In this document: piece by piece, positions 45,326 through 56,165 of the stretch
Layout: the number at the start of each line of letters is the position of its first letter
Position numbering within the stretch: the first letter of the stretch is position 1
NCBI GenBank assembly: GCA_910574455.1
Contig: CAJSYZ010000011.1
Span: 1,736,001-1,800,000, forward strand
DNA from: Trichaptum fuscoviolaceum
Taxonomy: Eukaryota > Basidiomycota > Agaricomycetes > Hymenochaetales > Trichaptaceae
Length of the DNA: 64,000 nucleotides
Reading direction: 5' to 3'
Notes under the pieces: model-generated
Database searches by the model: none
The model's input: the letters and a program-made list of their open reading frames with translations, nothing else
Told to the model about the DNA's origin: nothing
Program-made: the position numbers and the translations under genes

Positions 45326-46066
45326 AGGACAAGGATCAGGATCAGGATGAGAACAAGGATGCGGACGATAGGGAACATCACGAGTTTGGTGTTACCTGGG
45401 TACCTGGAGGAGGTACCTGCCAAGAGACTCACAGGTAACAGGTATACAGGTACAGGTACCTGTCTTGGCATACCTGTGGGTAATTTTTTGGGGTTGCTAT
45501 ACCTGTAGGTACCTGCCAATTATATTTTGGTTGTACATCAGCAAAATTTGTTGTATAATTTACTTTTGACAGGCATGCAAGTACTTTCTGTGACTTTATT
45601 TTGCCTTCATACATTAGTGTATATGCTTCAATATGCTGTACAAGTGTATAATGTTATATATATATTCATCTATGTTTTAGGTTTTAGTGTTATGTTTTAC
45701 TTTTATACCTGTAAACTCACAGGTACTTATGGATACCTGCAATATACCTGTCACCCACAGGTAGACCCATGAGTTCAGGTACCTGCCAAGACCTACCCAC
45801 AGGTACAGGTACCTGTTTACGTAATACCCACAGGCACGTGCAAAGGGGTTTAGCTCCACAGGTATGCAGGTACAGGTACCCATACCTGTGGGTACAGCTC
45901 GTGATGTTCCCTAGCGGACGAGAATTTCAGCGTGGGTTATGGACGCAGTGGAGGTTTTGAGGGCGAGGAGAATGACGCAGGCAGAGAGGACTGGGAAGGT
46001 GAGGGCGATCGCGAGGAGGACAAGGGTTCATTATGGGATTCGGCTACGGACGGTGCAGACTTTTAA
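45326..46066 (+). pseudogene. 3' end of the gene starting at 30103, itself interrupted by a MITE
   Basis: Host sequence resumes at 45326 in exactly the phase left at 34284, continuing the acidic tail (EDKDQDQDENKDAD). It is broken at 45369-45913 by a MITE with an 8-bp duplication and resumes at 45922 (…NFSVGYGRSGGFEGEENDAG…) to a TAA at 46064-46066. Frame continuity across both junctions, and the unbroken acidic composition, show this is one exon. As it stands, the protein would end at a stop inside the gypsy LTR (34331). Confidence 0.8.
45369..45913. mobile_element. hAT-like MITE, 545 bp
   Basis: Terminal inverted repeats of 16 bp (TAGGGAACATCACGAG at 45369-45384, its complement at 45898-45913) and an 8-bp target duplication GCGGACGA (45361-45368 and 45914-45921) are hallmarks of the hAT superfamily. 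Both ends carry many subterminal AGGTACCTG-type motifs in both orientations, probably transposase binding sites. The centre is AT-rich with no coding capacity. Confidence 0.88.
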
Positions 46067-46288
46067 GAGCAGGTCGATCTCTGGTGAGCTTCGGCTTTGA
46101 CCCATCACCCCGCCACTGTATTCAAGCTCTTACTACCATCAACTTGCAGTGGCATTCGTTCTCTGAATATGCCGAGGAACAGCCTGCCAGCGAGGCAGAA
46201 GTGGCAAAATACAATCTGGTTCAGGATGCCGTGGTGTAGCTACTGAGGGACCATGACACTGATGCACTGATTTCTACTTATTGTCTTA

Positions 46289-46493
46289 AATTACTTGTGG
46301 AAATGAAGTAATTCTGGAACCTCTTACGCACTTACATGCTTGAGTACTGCAAACCGACAGACAAAAAAGTCTGCTTATATGATTAAATGATGAATTACTT
46401 ATGGAATGAACTACTTGAACCCCTTACAAACTTATACACTTGAGCACTGCAATTCGAATGCCAGAAAAAAACTTCTGATATGCTTGAATGCTG
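46289..46493. repeat. diverged tandem duplication, about 105-bp unit
   Basis: Both halves follow the order ATTACTT-TGGAA...CTTGA-ACC(T/C)CTTAC...CTTGAG-ACTGCAA...AAAAAA...CTT/GCTTATATG. I estimate 70-80 percent identity by eye. Confidence 0.6.
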
Positions 46494-48393
46494 AAGACTG
46501 AATGCCTGAAGCACTGATTTAAGTCGACGGCACTGATTTCAGCAGGCCCCTTCCTGAATAATGAAACCACATGCCTGAAATCAGTAAATCAGTAGAATTT
46601 CACTTCCCAGGGCTTCAGTAAATTTCAGACCGTTTAAGTAACCTTAAGTGAAAAAGAAGATTCCCTGATGAAGCTCTTGGATAGACCGGTGAGGCACAGT
46701 ACTCTCTTAGGCTTCCAGAAGTCTCGAAGAAAAACGCAGATTGAGGGTAGCCATCTCAAAGTTTCACCCGAGATGATTTAGGTTTTGCATTCCAAAGAGT
46801 TTCTTACGTTGAGCTACACTGGAGTGACAGCAGTGGTTCACATAGCTTTGTCTTGTAGTGAACGTTGACATGAGAAGGCAACAAACATGAAGAACGCGTC
46901 AGCATCGAGTGCACTGCCAGTGGCAGTAACCGTTACCGAAGCCTCGTAATATTTTCACACGCACTTTTACGCCCAGTGCCCACATTCTTGCTACTTTATA
47001 CTCTTTCGTTTGCTCTACTATCAGCGATCTCTACTGAAAGGGAAGGAACTTTCTGAAGGTAAGTTGAGTATCTCGTTCAAAATCACTTAAAATGTTTTAA
47101 ATCTTGGTAGCAGTTGTTAATCCAGCTCAATCATCCATACCAACCCGGGTAAAGTGAATCCAATAGAAGCACAGACGCTCCCAGACTAGTAGTACTGGTT
47201 TCTATCTATCTCAAATCCCAATCGTGTTATTTCGGCTTGGCTGGTCCACATTTCGGCCATGGCTGTCTACAGTATCAGCGGAGCCAGCGAAGGGCTCTCT
47301 AGCGTTTGAAGCGATCGAATTCTTCTGTTGCATGGTTCTCCCCTTTCCCACTCAATTTTCGTTACAGGACTTATTCAAGTTGGGCGGTGCCTTGAGGTCG
47401 ATCAACTGTCTGCGTGCAACGTCTCCTTTTCGAATTCTGCCCAGACAATCTTGTCTACTCCGAGTCGTTGCGCTAAGCATCTGGATGTAATACGACTCTT
47501 GACGGAGAAGAAAAACGATAGACCTTTATCTTTTTCCTACAAACAAATCACGATACAAGACATTATCTTCATGACCTCTACTCTACCAGCCTTTTTAGCT
47601 CCTGGATGGGTACTTTACCTCTCAGGTCGGAAAAAGGACCTGTAAACTAGCTACAGTGCATATTATTGCGGAATAATGCTATGTATCTGTGATTCAATGG
47701 TACGCCAGTTTAAAATATCTGTCCAGACTGAGTGAGGTAGGTTGCGATGTTAACTTTAGATTTGGATAGTGACATAATAAGAGCTTGTAGTACACATCCC
47801 TGTCGGTGCTGAGGTACACAGCTGGGAGTTTCGCGTTGTTGTGACAAACAACGATATCAGACCATTGAACGAGTGGCCGATGAGGTTATAGACCTGATCG
47901 ACCAAAGAGAAGCGGCTGGTACACGGAGTGGTATGTGGAATCCGAATAAAGAATCTTTGGTGCGCTTTATGATTGTAGTCGAAATTAGGCCGCTATAATG
48001 ACGTCCGATTTTCCTGTAATGCGGCTTCGAATTAGTGCGTATGGCTCAACGAACATCTTGATGCGTGACTTCATATAACCGACATGTGGTTTCTCGAGTT
48101 GTTGATGCCATTATCGCCCTTACATCTGACTATGCTCGGCCCAAGGCCTTGATCCAAGCGTATGTAAGGCCCGGGCCTAAGCTCGACTATCGACTTCTGA
48201 AGACGTGGTTCTCGGGTGTGTACTTCGCTTAGAGTCTACTATTGTTGTGTGTAACACCGCTTCTATGTAGGGCACGCGGCTCTTGTGGCTTTTATCCAAC
48301 GTCGGCCAGAATACATGAAATTGAAGTGGTTATGATAGCGAAATGTGGTTCAGTGGCTTTGACCAAAGTGGTTCACCTTGGGTTCAAGTGCTG

Positions 48394-48399
48394 TATAAA
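48394..48399 (+). promoter_or_regulatory. TATA box of the 165-aa gene
   Basis: TATAAA lies 95 nt upstream of the ATG at 48489, with TATAAATGG context. This favours the ATG at 48489 over the in-frame ATG at 48399, which overlaps the box. Confidence 0.5.
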
Positions 48400-48488
48400 T
48401 GGCTGTATTGCAGCCCTTTACAGCCCATCAGTCTCGTATCCTTCCCCCGCCTCATCCTCCTCGACATCGTCTATCCCTCGCTCCCGAG

Positions 48489-48986
48489 ATGTATTTCAAA
48501 GGCGACGTCTTTGTTGGTTTCTTCAGGCAAGGGGCCCAGAATCATTGGGGCATTCTTTTCCTCGACTCTGATTTCGAACACATGGAATTCATTCATGCCA
48601 AGGGAAGCTTTGCTGCTGGTTGGCATTTAGACTGGAAGACCAGCTACTCCGCAACCCATTCAAACAGCCTAGTTCGACTTGTCCACATAGGACGAGTGAA
48701 GGACCATCGTGCTCTCATTCGTAGGATCTTTCAGAACGTACCTGCGGGGGACGACACCTCATTCGACTGCAAAGCCTGGGTCCTTCGTGCCATTAATTTC
48801 ATGGTGCACAATGGTGACAGAATTCGATTCAGCAGAGGCAGTAACATCAACGACTTTGCGCGCCAATGCCAATATTTGGCAGATACCACGGCCGCGGTGA
48901 ACAATGGTGCATCCCGATCGCCCACTCGCTTCGACATCCTCAATGCAAGCGCCTGCATTATCCCACCTGGCTCTACGAGTTGGTGA
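48489..48986 (+). CDS. 165-aa single-exon protein of unknown function
   Basis: The intronless frame starts MYFKGDVFVGFF. It contains QNHWGILFLDSD, EFIHAKGSFAAGWHLDWK, HSNSLVRLVHIG and FDCKAWVLRAINFM. A conserved-looking His-Trp near residue 18 and a Cys-x-x-Trp near 97 recall the His and Cys placement in NlpC/P60- or LRAT-like folds and in small fungal families with a similar layout, but I cannot confirm any of these. No signal peptide or membrane span. It lies at the right edge of the transposon island and is intact. The call as a gene rests on length, composition and the TATA box. Confidence 0.65.
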   Translation: MYFKGDVFVGFFRQGAQNHWGILFLDSDFEHMEFIHAKGSFAAGWHLDWKTSYSATHSNSLVRLVHIGRVKDHRALIRRIFQNVPAGDDTSFDCKAWVLRAINFMVHNGDRIRFSRGSNINDFARQCQYLADTTAAVNNGASRSPTRFDILNASACIIPPGSTSW

Positions 48987-49494
48987 TCGATTACAAATTT
49001 CTTCCTGGGACATCAACTACATACCTCGCAATCCTATCACAGCAAATTTCGCAACTGCCATATTCTTGTTTATTCCTTACGAATTTGTCATTTTGTCATC
49101 ATTATTATATCCTGTTATCCTTATGAAGTTGCATGTTTTGGTGCTTTTTTCGTTATTTCTCCTCGATGTACGAGTAGTTTCAAAGCTGTGATTGCTCGGT
49201 TTTGTTCCTGCGAATGTTTAAAACACTCTCAATGTATATTACTTGTCTGCTTGCCCTCATAGACTTAAAGTGCACCTGAAGTCGAAAATACAGCCTCACC
49301 CAATAGCTATGTAGCGAAAATACAACCGTACCTCAATACTTCGTGCTCTTTTGGGAAAAGGAGAGAGTGGCTTCGGCACGTCTAAACTTATGGCGAGCAT
49401 AGATCCCCCCTTCCCCTCTCTTCTGCCACTTTGAATTCCTATAGTATTGGAAGTTGAGTGTAGGCTGCTTGAACGCACGCAAGGACGATAGCCT
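48987..49494. other. AT-rich intergenic, nothing seen
   Basis: AT-rich sequence after the 165-aa gene; only short chance frames. Confidence 0.4.
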
Positions 49495-50211
49495 GCCCGG
49501 GCCTAGCCTCGTTACCAGGCCAGGCTACGCCTTAAGGAGAGACTTGCGGAGCAAGAACGGCGTTAGCCGGCCTGGTATTTATGGTCAGAAAATAACCGTC
49601 TTTCCGCGGTCTTTGAAATATATAGATCTTCGGCCCTTTAGTAGTAGCAAACCGATGTACCTCATTGCATAATGTAGCACATTAAAAATAGTTCCAATTG
49701 ATTTACGTTTAAAATTACATGCCACATCACAGTGCCACCTGACCTGCTGTGACACGACACTAATAAACGACGCGCGCGCTTGTTGCGCTTCTTCCTTCGA
49801 CTTCAACGTCGATCTACTCGCTTTAACTTATTAACTATGGTATTCAACTGTTCGACTTCAATCACTTACCCGGAATTCCTTATAAGCAAGACTTTTATTC
49901 ATGAAGAAGCAAGACTTCAAAGAAATAAGCGTGAGACGCTCTTAGACGCCAGTTACGAAGGTTGAGGTAAGAGGTGAAACGATTTGGGCATGTACGCTGT
50001 GACATTGATGTAATTGATAACTCTAATTTATTTTTAACCTCTACATTACACAATGAGAACCTACGTATCGCTACTACATTTAGATTCTTTTCAAAGACCG
50101 CGGGAAGTCAGCCAAATCGCTGACGATAAATACCAGGCCGGCTAGCGCCGGTCTGCCACAGCAGACATACCTAAAACGCTAGCCTGGCCTGGTCACGAGG
50201 CTAGCCCGGGC
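49495..50211. mobile_element. 717-bp inverted-repeat element (non-autonomous DNA transposon candidate)
   Basis: The ends are imperfect inverted repeats about 170 bp long: GCCCGGGCCTAGCCTCG near 49495 mirrors CGAGGCTAGCCCGGGC ending at 50211. Further in, GGCCTGGTATTTAT and CCGCGGTCTTTGAAA mirror their complements around 50090-50140. The interior of about 350 bp has no clear ORF. No target duplication was found by eye, so the superfamily is open; it could also be a foldback element. Confidence 0.65.
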
Positions 50212-50747
50212 CAGTGATCTCGTGGGAAAATCGGTATTTACTGCATTTGGTTACTACAGTAGGCCAGTACTACAGGTTCAACTGTTGGCCCGGACTAGCA
50301 TTCGCTTCCGTCTCCTCACAGAGAGACTCAAATATGCCTCTACGTGCAAGGTTAGCTGGCTGACAACGCCATCAAAAGATTTATATGTAGAATGCACTCG
50401 AATTGATGTAGTTCGAGAACACGAAGCATCACACTGACCTCACACGTAGGCATTTCACGAGAGCAAGTTTCCTGCATTGTGGAAAGTCCCAGGGATGGAT
50501 ATTAGCCAAATCGAAATATGACCTGGATCTCAGTTTGGTGGCGAATGCGCGTCAATAAGTGATATCAAGACAAGGAAAGCTAGGTATGCATAAGTACAAC
50601 GTCATTACAGTCAACAAGATCCTTTTGACGGGGGCTGGTAAGCTAAAGCCACACTCTCAAGCTTTAGTGTCGGCATCGACAGGTGTATCAGACCCAGTTC
50701 CATGAACTTCATTATCCATAGCTATACGATAGATGTCAGAATGCTGA
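50212..50747. other. intergenic, 3' flank of hexose transporter 1
   Basis: No gene or repeat supported. Confidence 0.4.
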
Positions 50748-52628
50748 TTAAGCTGTCGCAAGATTATCCAAGTTCTGACCTTTCTCAGTTTCTCGGATTT
50801 TGAGGTTACGCTCTTCTGCAGACACTGTCCCGAATATGATATCCATCTCCTCTAAACTACGGCCTTTGGTCTCAGGGATGGCTCTGGAATTATCACTTAG
50901 CGGCTGATGGTTTGAAAGGTCTATGTCACTCACAAAGCGAAGGGGAACATTGCTCCAATGTTGATAGCCGCGAACATGAAGAAAATCTTATACCCCAACG
51001 CGTTCTTTATGTTGAGTGTCACCCGAGACACGACGAAGTCTAGTAGAATCATGACACTAAGCATCGCTCTCCAATAATGGTTTTATATTACTCACTCCAA
51101 AGCCATTGAGACGCACTAGCGACAGCAAGGCCGTAGTGCCGAGTACGAGTCGGGAAGATGTCCGAAACGTAGACCCACGGAAGCGGCCCCCAGCCCATCG
51201 AGTAGAATGCGACATAGATGTACAACATCGCAGCCATAGCTTTGCTAGCTGGCGGGGGTGTTGATCCGGCAACAAGTGATGCCGACGGCGGATGAGTTTT
51301 CAAGATGGCACCGATGATGAAGAACAGTATTCCCATTCCAAGGGCCGATATAATGAGAGAGTACTTCCGTCCGACCGTCTCGACCATAAAGAACACGAAC
51401 AACGCGGTCGCGACAACCTTGACAATGCCGTAGATTCCAGATGCCAATAACGAGTTCGATGCTCCTACGTACCCGATTGCCTGGAAGATCTGCGGTGCGT
51501 AGTATCCTACGGAGTTCTGACCTGCCCACTGCTGAAGGAAGAAAATCGTAAAGGCAATAACGAAGCGGATGAAGTTGCCTTTTCCCAAGAACGCCTCCCG
51601 AGCTCCAAGTCCCTGTCGCGCTTCCCTCTCTTCCTCTATCTGCGCCTCAATCTCTGCCATCTCGTGCCGTACGACCTCGCTATCAACATGTTCCTTTCTC
51701 AGATAAGCCAAGTTTATTATTGCATCTTGGATCCTGCCGCGTGAAGCAAGGTACCGAGGCGATTCCTTGACAAACAGAAGGCCTATGGCCATGATGCCCG
51801 CGGGGACCAGCTGGAAACCGAACGGGATTTGCCATACTTTCGGACCGACGGGGTTGTGTTGACTGATCCCAAAGTTGATGAAGTACGAAATCATAACACC
51901 GATTGCGACCATGATCTGGAAGAGTCCTGTGATACGACCTCGGACTTCTTTTGGGGAGCATTCCGAGACGTAGGCGGGAGCGACAGCGGAGATGGCACCG
52001 ACACCGACACCCGCGATAACTCGACCAGCGTATATGTAGCCAAGTCCTCGTCCGTTGATACCGGCTATTGTTTGCAAGATCTTGAAATAAATAAATATGA
52101 TATAGGGAGATTTCCTCTGCATTGTCAACCTACCGCTCCAATTGAGAAAAGTAAAGTGAAGGAAATCAATGTCCATTTTCGGCCAATCCTCGCTGCAGAG
52201 TGGCCATCAACATATGTCTCACCATGTCAATTATGGTATTCTGCAACTCACCTGAAATAGGAGCGCTACCTAAAGCGCCAAAGAAGGCTCCCGCTTGCAA
52301 CACAGATACAATGTTCTCGGACAAGTTCGCATCTCTGTTCGCATCGATTTTCCCGTCCTTAATGATCCCAAAGTGTTCTTCGAAGTATGTCTGCGCAACA
52401 ACACTTCCTGCCACACCCCTGAAGGAAAATGGTCTCAGCTCGTCCTGACGGAGGGAGGTGAAGAATTGTCACTCTTACGTATCATATCCGAAAAGGATAA
52501 TGCCCCAGTATGCGATGAACGCGAGGACTGGATATTGAAAGAATCAATTAGGGTATGTATTGAGATGTGAGACACAACATACAATAAACACGGCTATTCT
52601 TGAAAATCTTCTCAGTACTTGGAACCAT
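50748..52628 (-). CDS. MFS hexose transporter, 7 exons, 515 aa (paralogue 1)
   Basis: Exons are 52628-52583, 52527-52479, 52418-52252, 52192-52134, 52080-51096, 51039-50934 and 50883-50748, totalling 1548 nt (516 codons). It is a sugar:H+ symporter or facilitator of the plasma membrane, 12 predicted spans. Signatures are GYDTGVAGS in span 1, ARIGRKW after span 2, GRVIAGVGVGAISAVAPAYVSE (sugar transporter signature 2) with PKEVRGRI, QQWAGQNSVGYYAP in span 7 and PETKGRSLEEMD at the C-terminal side. The ATG gives the same N-terminal length as paralogue 2 within a few residues. No lesions. Compared with paralogue 2 it has one extra intron before PETKGR. Substrate is inferred as hexose from family only. 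Confidence 0.93.
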
Positions 52629-52710
52629 GATGAAGATTTCGATACACGTCTGGCAGGGGGGGGGGGGAGGTTCACCTCTGGCCTTCAGGTTTCATATAGT
52701 GACACTCCTC

Positions 52711-52717
52711 TTATATA
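52711..52717 (-). promoter_or_regulatory. TATA-like box of hexose transporter 1
   Basis: TATATAA on the minus strand, about 85 nt upstream of the start at 52628. Confidence 0.4.
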
Positions 52718-53857
52718 TGTTTCAGCATGGCGGTCATCTGACGGTCCGGATTGCTATTCGAAGCGTAGAAGGAAGCGCTTTAAGATTGAGGTCACAGAAA
52801 TAGATCGCCGAGCCTTTCTTTCACAGTGCATCGTATCCAAATAGACAACGAGATCAAAGACTCCATGTGCTGTCAACCTTGCGCGCACTTGTCCGCTTAG
52901 AATGAATGGATATGTATCGTTGCGTTCCCATACTAAAAATAGTTTGGAATCAACGGCGCTTGCGAGATGGAAAAGTGGGGAAGTGGCCTACAACTTGATG
53001 GAACACTGGCCAATACAGTTCTGAATCGCAGAAGTAGAGCTGCCGAGCTTTCATCAGCTAGTCATATTTCCTTAAAGACATGCTGTATCATGCTTGTTTG
53101 AACTTGAAGTACGTCGATCGAGCCTGCAACGATGATCCTGCCAGTGGCCGAAGGCCTGAAGCGCGTATTACGACACGGTACTACGGAGTTTCGCCTGTCA
53201 CTCATGAGCATTATGGAGCGTAGGATTGAGCATACGACAACTGAGTTTGAATACAGAGACATAGTTGAGAGAGAGACACCCACAGATGGTTCAAACTTCA
53301 CGAAAACTTGAAGCAAACACAATTACGACCAATTATATAAGCACTGGAACTTTGCGGCGGAACCATATTATCATCTTGACCATCTTCCCTCACCCTGCTC
53401 AACCTCTTCTTGCTGCGGAGCCTGCGTTCTCGGAACTATGAATCAGATGAGTCGGAAGTCTCTGGTGCCTCTCAATTGTTATTTTAGATGATAGATTGCT
53501 GGCATCTCTTCCTGATTGGTGAGTTAGTGACTAAAAGCTTCGCTGACGTTGTGTAGCGTCGCTCATATCTCTACACCGGCAGGGTCGTACTACCAATTTG
53601 CAGTTTGAGGGTCCCATTCCGTCGATACGAAATTGGATTAGTCCGGAAAGAGGCTATGGTGGATAGCCTTGAAGCACTGCCTGTGGTGCGGATAGAATAC
53701 GGCGCTTATTCGTACTCAAAGCACATTGTGAGTGAAAAAGTATATAAACGTACTTCGTTCTGAGCTATATATTATTGTAATCCTTATCACTTGATCTTGA
53801 CTACTTTTTAGGCTTTCCTCCAGTTGCTTTCCTTCGGTTGTCGGTATCTTCGTCTCG
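52718..53857. other. intergenic between divergent genes
   Basis: Shared upstream region of hexose transporter 1 (minus) and the 691-aa gene (plus). A run of 12-13 G lies just inside the transporter side near 52656. No gene supported. Confidence 0.4.
53741..53748 (+). promoter_or_regulatory. TATA box of the 691-aa gene
   Basis: TATATAAA about 115 nt upstream of the ATG at 53858. Confidence 0.5.
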
Positions 53858-56165
53858 ATGTCTACGATTTGGAGCAGCGCCGATGTGGATCTACTAGAAA
53901 AATTGGATAGGCGCTTGCAAGAATCAGATATCCCAACCTTATCAGCGGTCAGCACTAATGCGACAGCATCCGATCTTTGTGGTCCAGGACGGACTCTGGG
54001 CTTGGCCTTTCGTTACTTAGGACGCAAGCTCGAGACAGCACTGAGTAGGTATCTTGAAAAGCGCGGCTTCGGACCTATACCTACTTCACAGCGAATCATT
54101 AAACGGTCGGTCGAGCTCCGAGTGCTCGGGTATGACAATAGAGACGCCGGGAAGATCGCTGAGAAGATCAGGCGCAAGCTGCATAGCTATCTTTTGGAGC
54201 AGGACTGCCGGAGACTGCTTAAATACCTACAGTACGTATGCTAACGTCCTCGAGTATAGACATAACTTTAACCAATATGCAGGTCTGAAGTACTTTCTAA
54301 TCAACTCCTCGCTATCGACAGTGTCGTCGATATCTCTCTCAGGAGTGCATACGCTCGTAGCATTCTGAATGAACTTCAAGTTGCGCCTGTTCTCGCTCGA
54401 GTTAGCCTGTTGGCTGAAAGGGAAGTCGGGGCTGCTTACCTCGCGAGCCGTTCTAGGAAAGCCTTAATTTGTGTCGAAGACAACTACGTTAATGCAGTGA
54501 TGCGAGAGCTGCAGCTCATCGTTCTTAACGACAAAATCCAAGGCACTTTTTATGTTGGGTTACCAAAGACTTTTATTCACCCGTCGAAGTACTCGAAGCC
54601 ATTGCTCGAATATCTTCTACAGTAAGACTTCAGCATATCGTTCATTTAAGTAAATAACGATCTCTCACCTACACTACCAGAGATGGAAAACTTTCCTTTG
54701 TAGTGCTGCGCTTCTTCCATGATTTGATGACGAGTATTTGCACACCCGAGCATCCAGCAGGCCGCAATTCGTTGGATGAGCTGCTTTGGAACATACATGG
54801 ATGGCTACCTCGCTTCCTATCAAACCTCAAAGACGACGTGGAATGGATGTCTCTGGATAGGGTTCTCCACTTCCTGGTCTCTCAGATGTACGAAGATACC
54901 ATTGGAGAGGGCATAACCATGCGATACTGCGATTATCAAGCTTTGGACTTGATGCTACGGTATGAATCGCATTCCTCACATATGAAGACGATTGACTTTA
55001 CAATGGTTTTGCACAGAAAGTCCGAGGAACTGCCTCGAACAACGTCATATATCCTTAACAACGTCACTGTACTGTGTGCACCACCTTTCTTCGATTTTGC
55101 TGGAAAGGCGAGAGAAGTCTGTTCAGTGGTTAAGGAACTATCAGAGATTGTTGTAGATGATCTCGACGAGAAGACCGACATAAAAGGCCTACTCAGTGAC
55201 TTCCCTTGTCTAGTGGGTGCCTGGACGTACATGCATGGTGCATACTTTCCTCTATGCGTCCTTGTTGAATTGACAGGCCGGCCGATAATGAGTTACGGTT
55301 CCGCCCTGGCTGGACCTCATGGCAAATTTCAAGCCCTGGCGCGAGAGATTGCAAGACATCAGTCTATGAAGTAGGTCTGCAACCTTTTCTGTTGCCATTT
55401 GTAACTTACTGTGCTATTCGAACTAAGTTGGGACGATGTTGTTCATAAGCATGTGGTTATCGTTGCCAGCTTCAACAAATACTGCCGTATCGCCTTACAA
55501 AATGCGTTCGATGAGGCGTTTGCAGACTCAGATATCACAACATCTCTCGACATTCCTTCCATACGATCGAAATCCAAATCGTGGATTGCAATCGAGGATC
55601 GCGAATGGGACTACGGGTCGGATCCCATCAAAATGAAGAAGCACTGCAGCGATGATGGATCTTTCCTTCACTTCTGCCAACCGGTAAGCGTAGTTCTTAG
55701 ACATATCTTGCATTGTTTATTCTGATGATGATTTGTTCAAACAATGAGGCGCACAAAAAGCCCAGGTTCTGTACTGAAGACAGAGAAAACTCTTATTACA
55801 AGGCTTGCATTCCTCGAAAGCATATTATTAGCCTGAAGATGAAACCGGGGGAAATTTTCGACTCGACCGGCCACTATCCCCTTCATGCATTCACAAATTC
55901 AAGAGGCAAGAAGCAGTATATAACCGAACTAGACTCACCTTATTACCTTTACTATGGAACTATCGAAGATGGCGCATCTGAAACACAGTTTTGGGACGAA
56001 AATGGTGTCTTACGACGAAGTGGCCGAATCCGATTCCAGATTCTTACGTGGAGGTGGGAACCTGATCCAACAGAAGAAGATGCTAGCAGTCCCTTCAGAT
56101 GGGAGTTATGCAATCGAAACGAAGGTGCTCGCTTGGTCGAGATAGACAGCGAAGAAGATGTTTAG
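53858..56165 (+). CDS. orphan protein, 5 exons, 691 aa
   Basis: Exons are 53858-54231, 54283-54621, 54681-55370, 55428-55683 and 55749-56165. They sum to 692 codons, and introns of 51-65 nt fit GT-AG with matching phase (acceptors AAG and GAG for the last two). The N-terminus is MSTIWSSADVDLLEKLD; landmarks are GPGRTLGLAFRYLGRKLE, YVGLPKTFIHPSKYSKPLLE, SYILNNVTVLCAPPFFDFAG and the C-terminal QFWDENGVLRRSGRIRFQ. It appears soluble and mixed alpha/beta. No catalytic motif or family recognised. The frame is fully open, so it is probably functional. It sits between the two hexose transporters, divergent from the first and upstream of the second. Confidence 0.85.

Larger units (their letters stand above)
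46067..48488. other. 2.4 kb without a supported gene
   Basis: At 46289-46493 a unit of about 105 bp occurs twice in diverged tandem. A patch with ACTGCCAGTGGCAGT lies at 46913-46927 and ACTAGTAGTACTGG at 47185-47198, echoing the word-rich island. Open frames at 47224-47645 show no splice logic or family. The rest is unremarkable. Confidence 0.45.

Noticed and set aside
46033..46239. 68-codon frame overlapping the end of the split gene
   Set aside because: It starts inside the restored host exon in another frame; its residues match nothing I know.
47224..47645. Overlapping open frames of 88 and 105 codons
   Set aside because: No splice continuation, no recognisable motif, and no TATA or polyadenylation context that favours one frame.
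48399..48488. N-terminal extension of the 165-aa gene from an upstream ATG
   Set aside because: The extension is Pro/His-rich and its ATG overlaps the TATA box; the shorter start is better placed.
49485..50220. hAT assignment for the 717-bp inverted-repeat element
   Set aside because: No 8-bp target duplication and the termini are unlike the hAT-like MITE, so the superfamily is left open.
52650..52670. Run of about 12 G as a regulatory G-quadruplex
   Set aside because: A single homopolymer upstream of a transporter is not enough; length may also be an assembly artefact.
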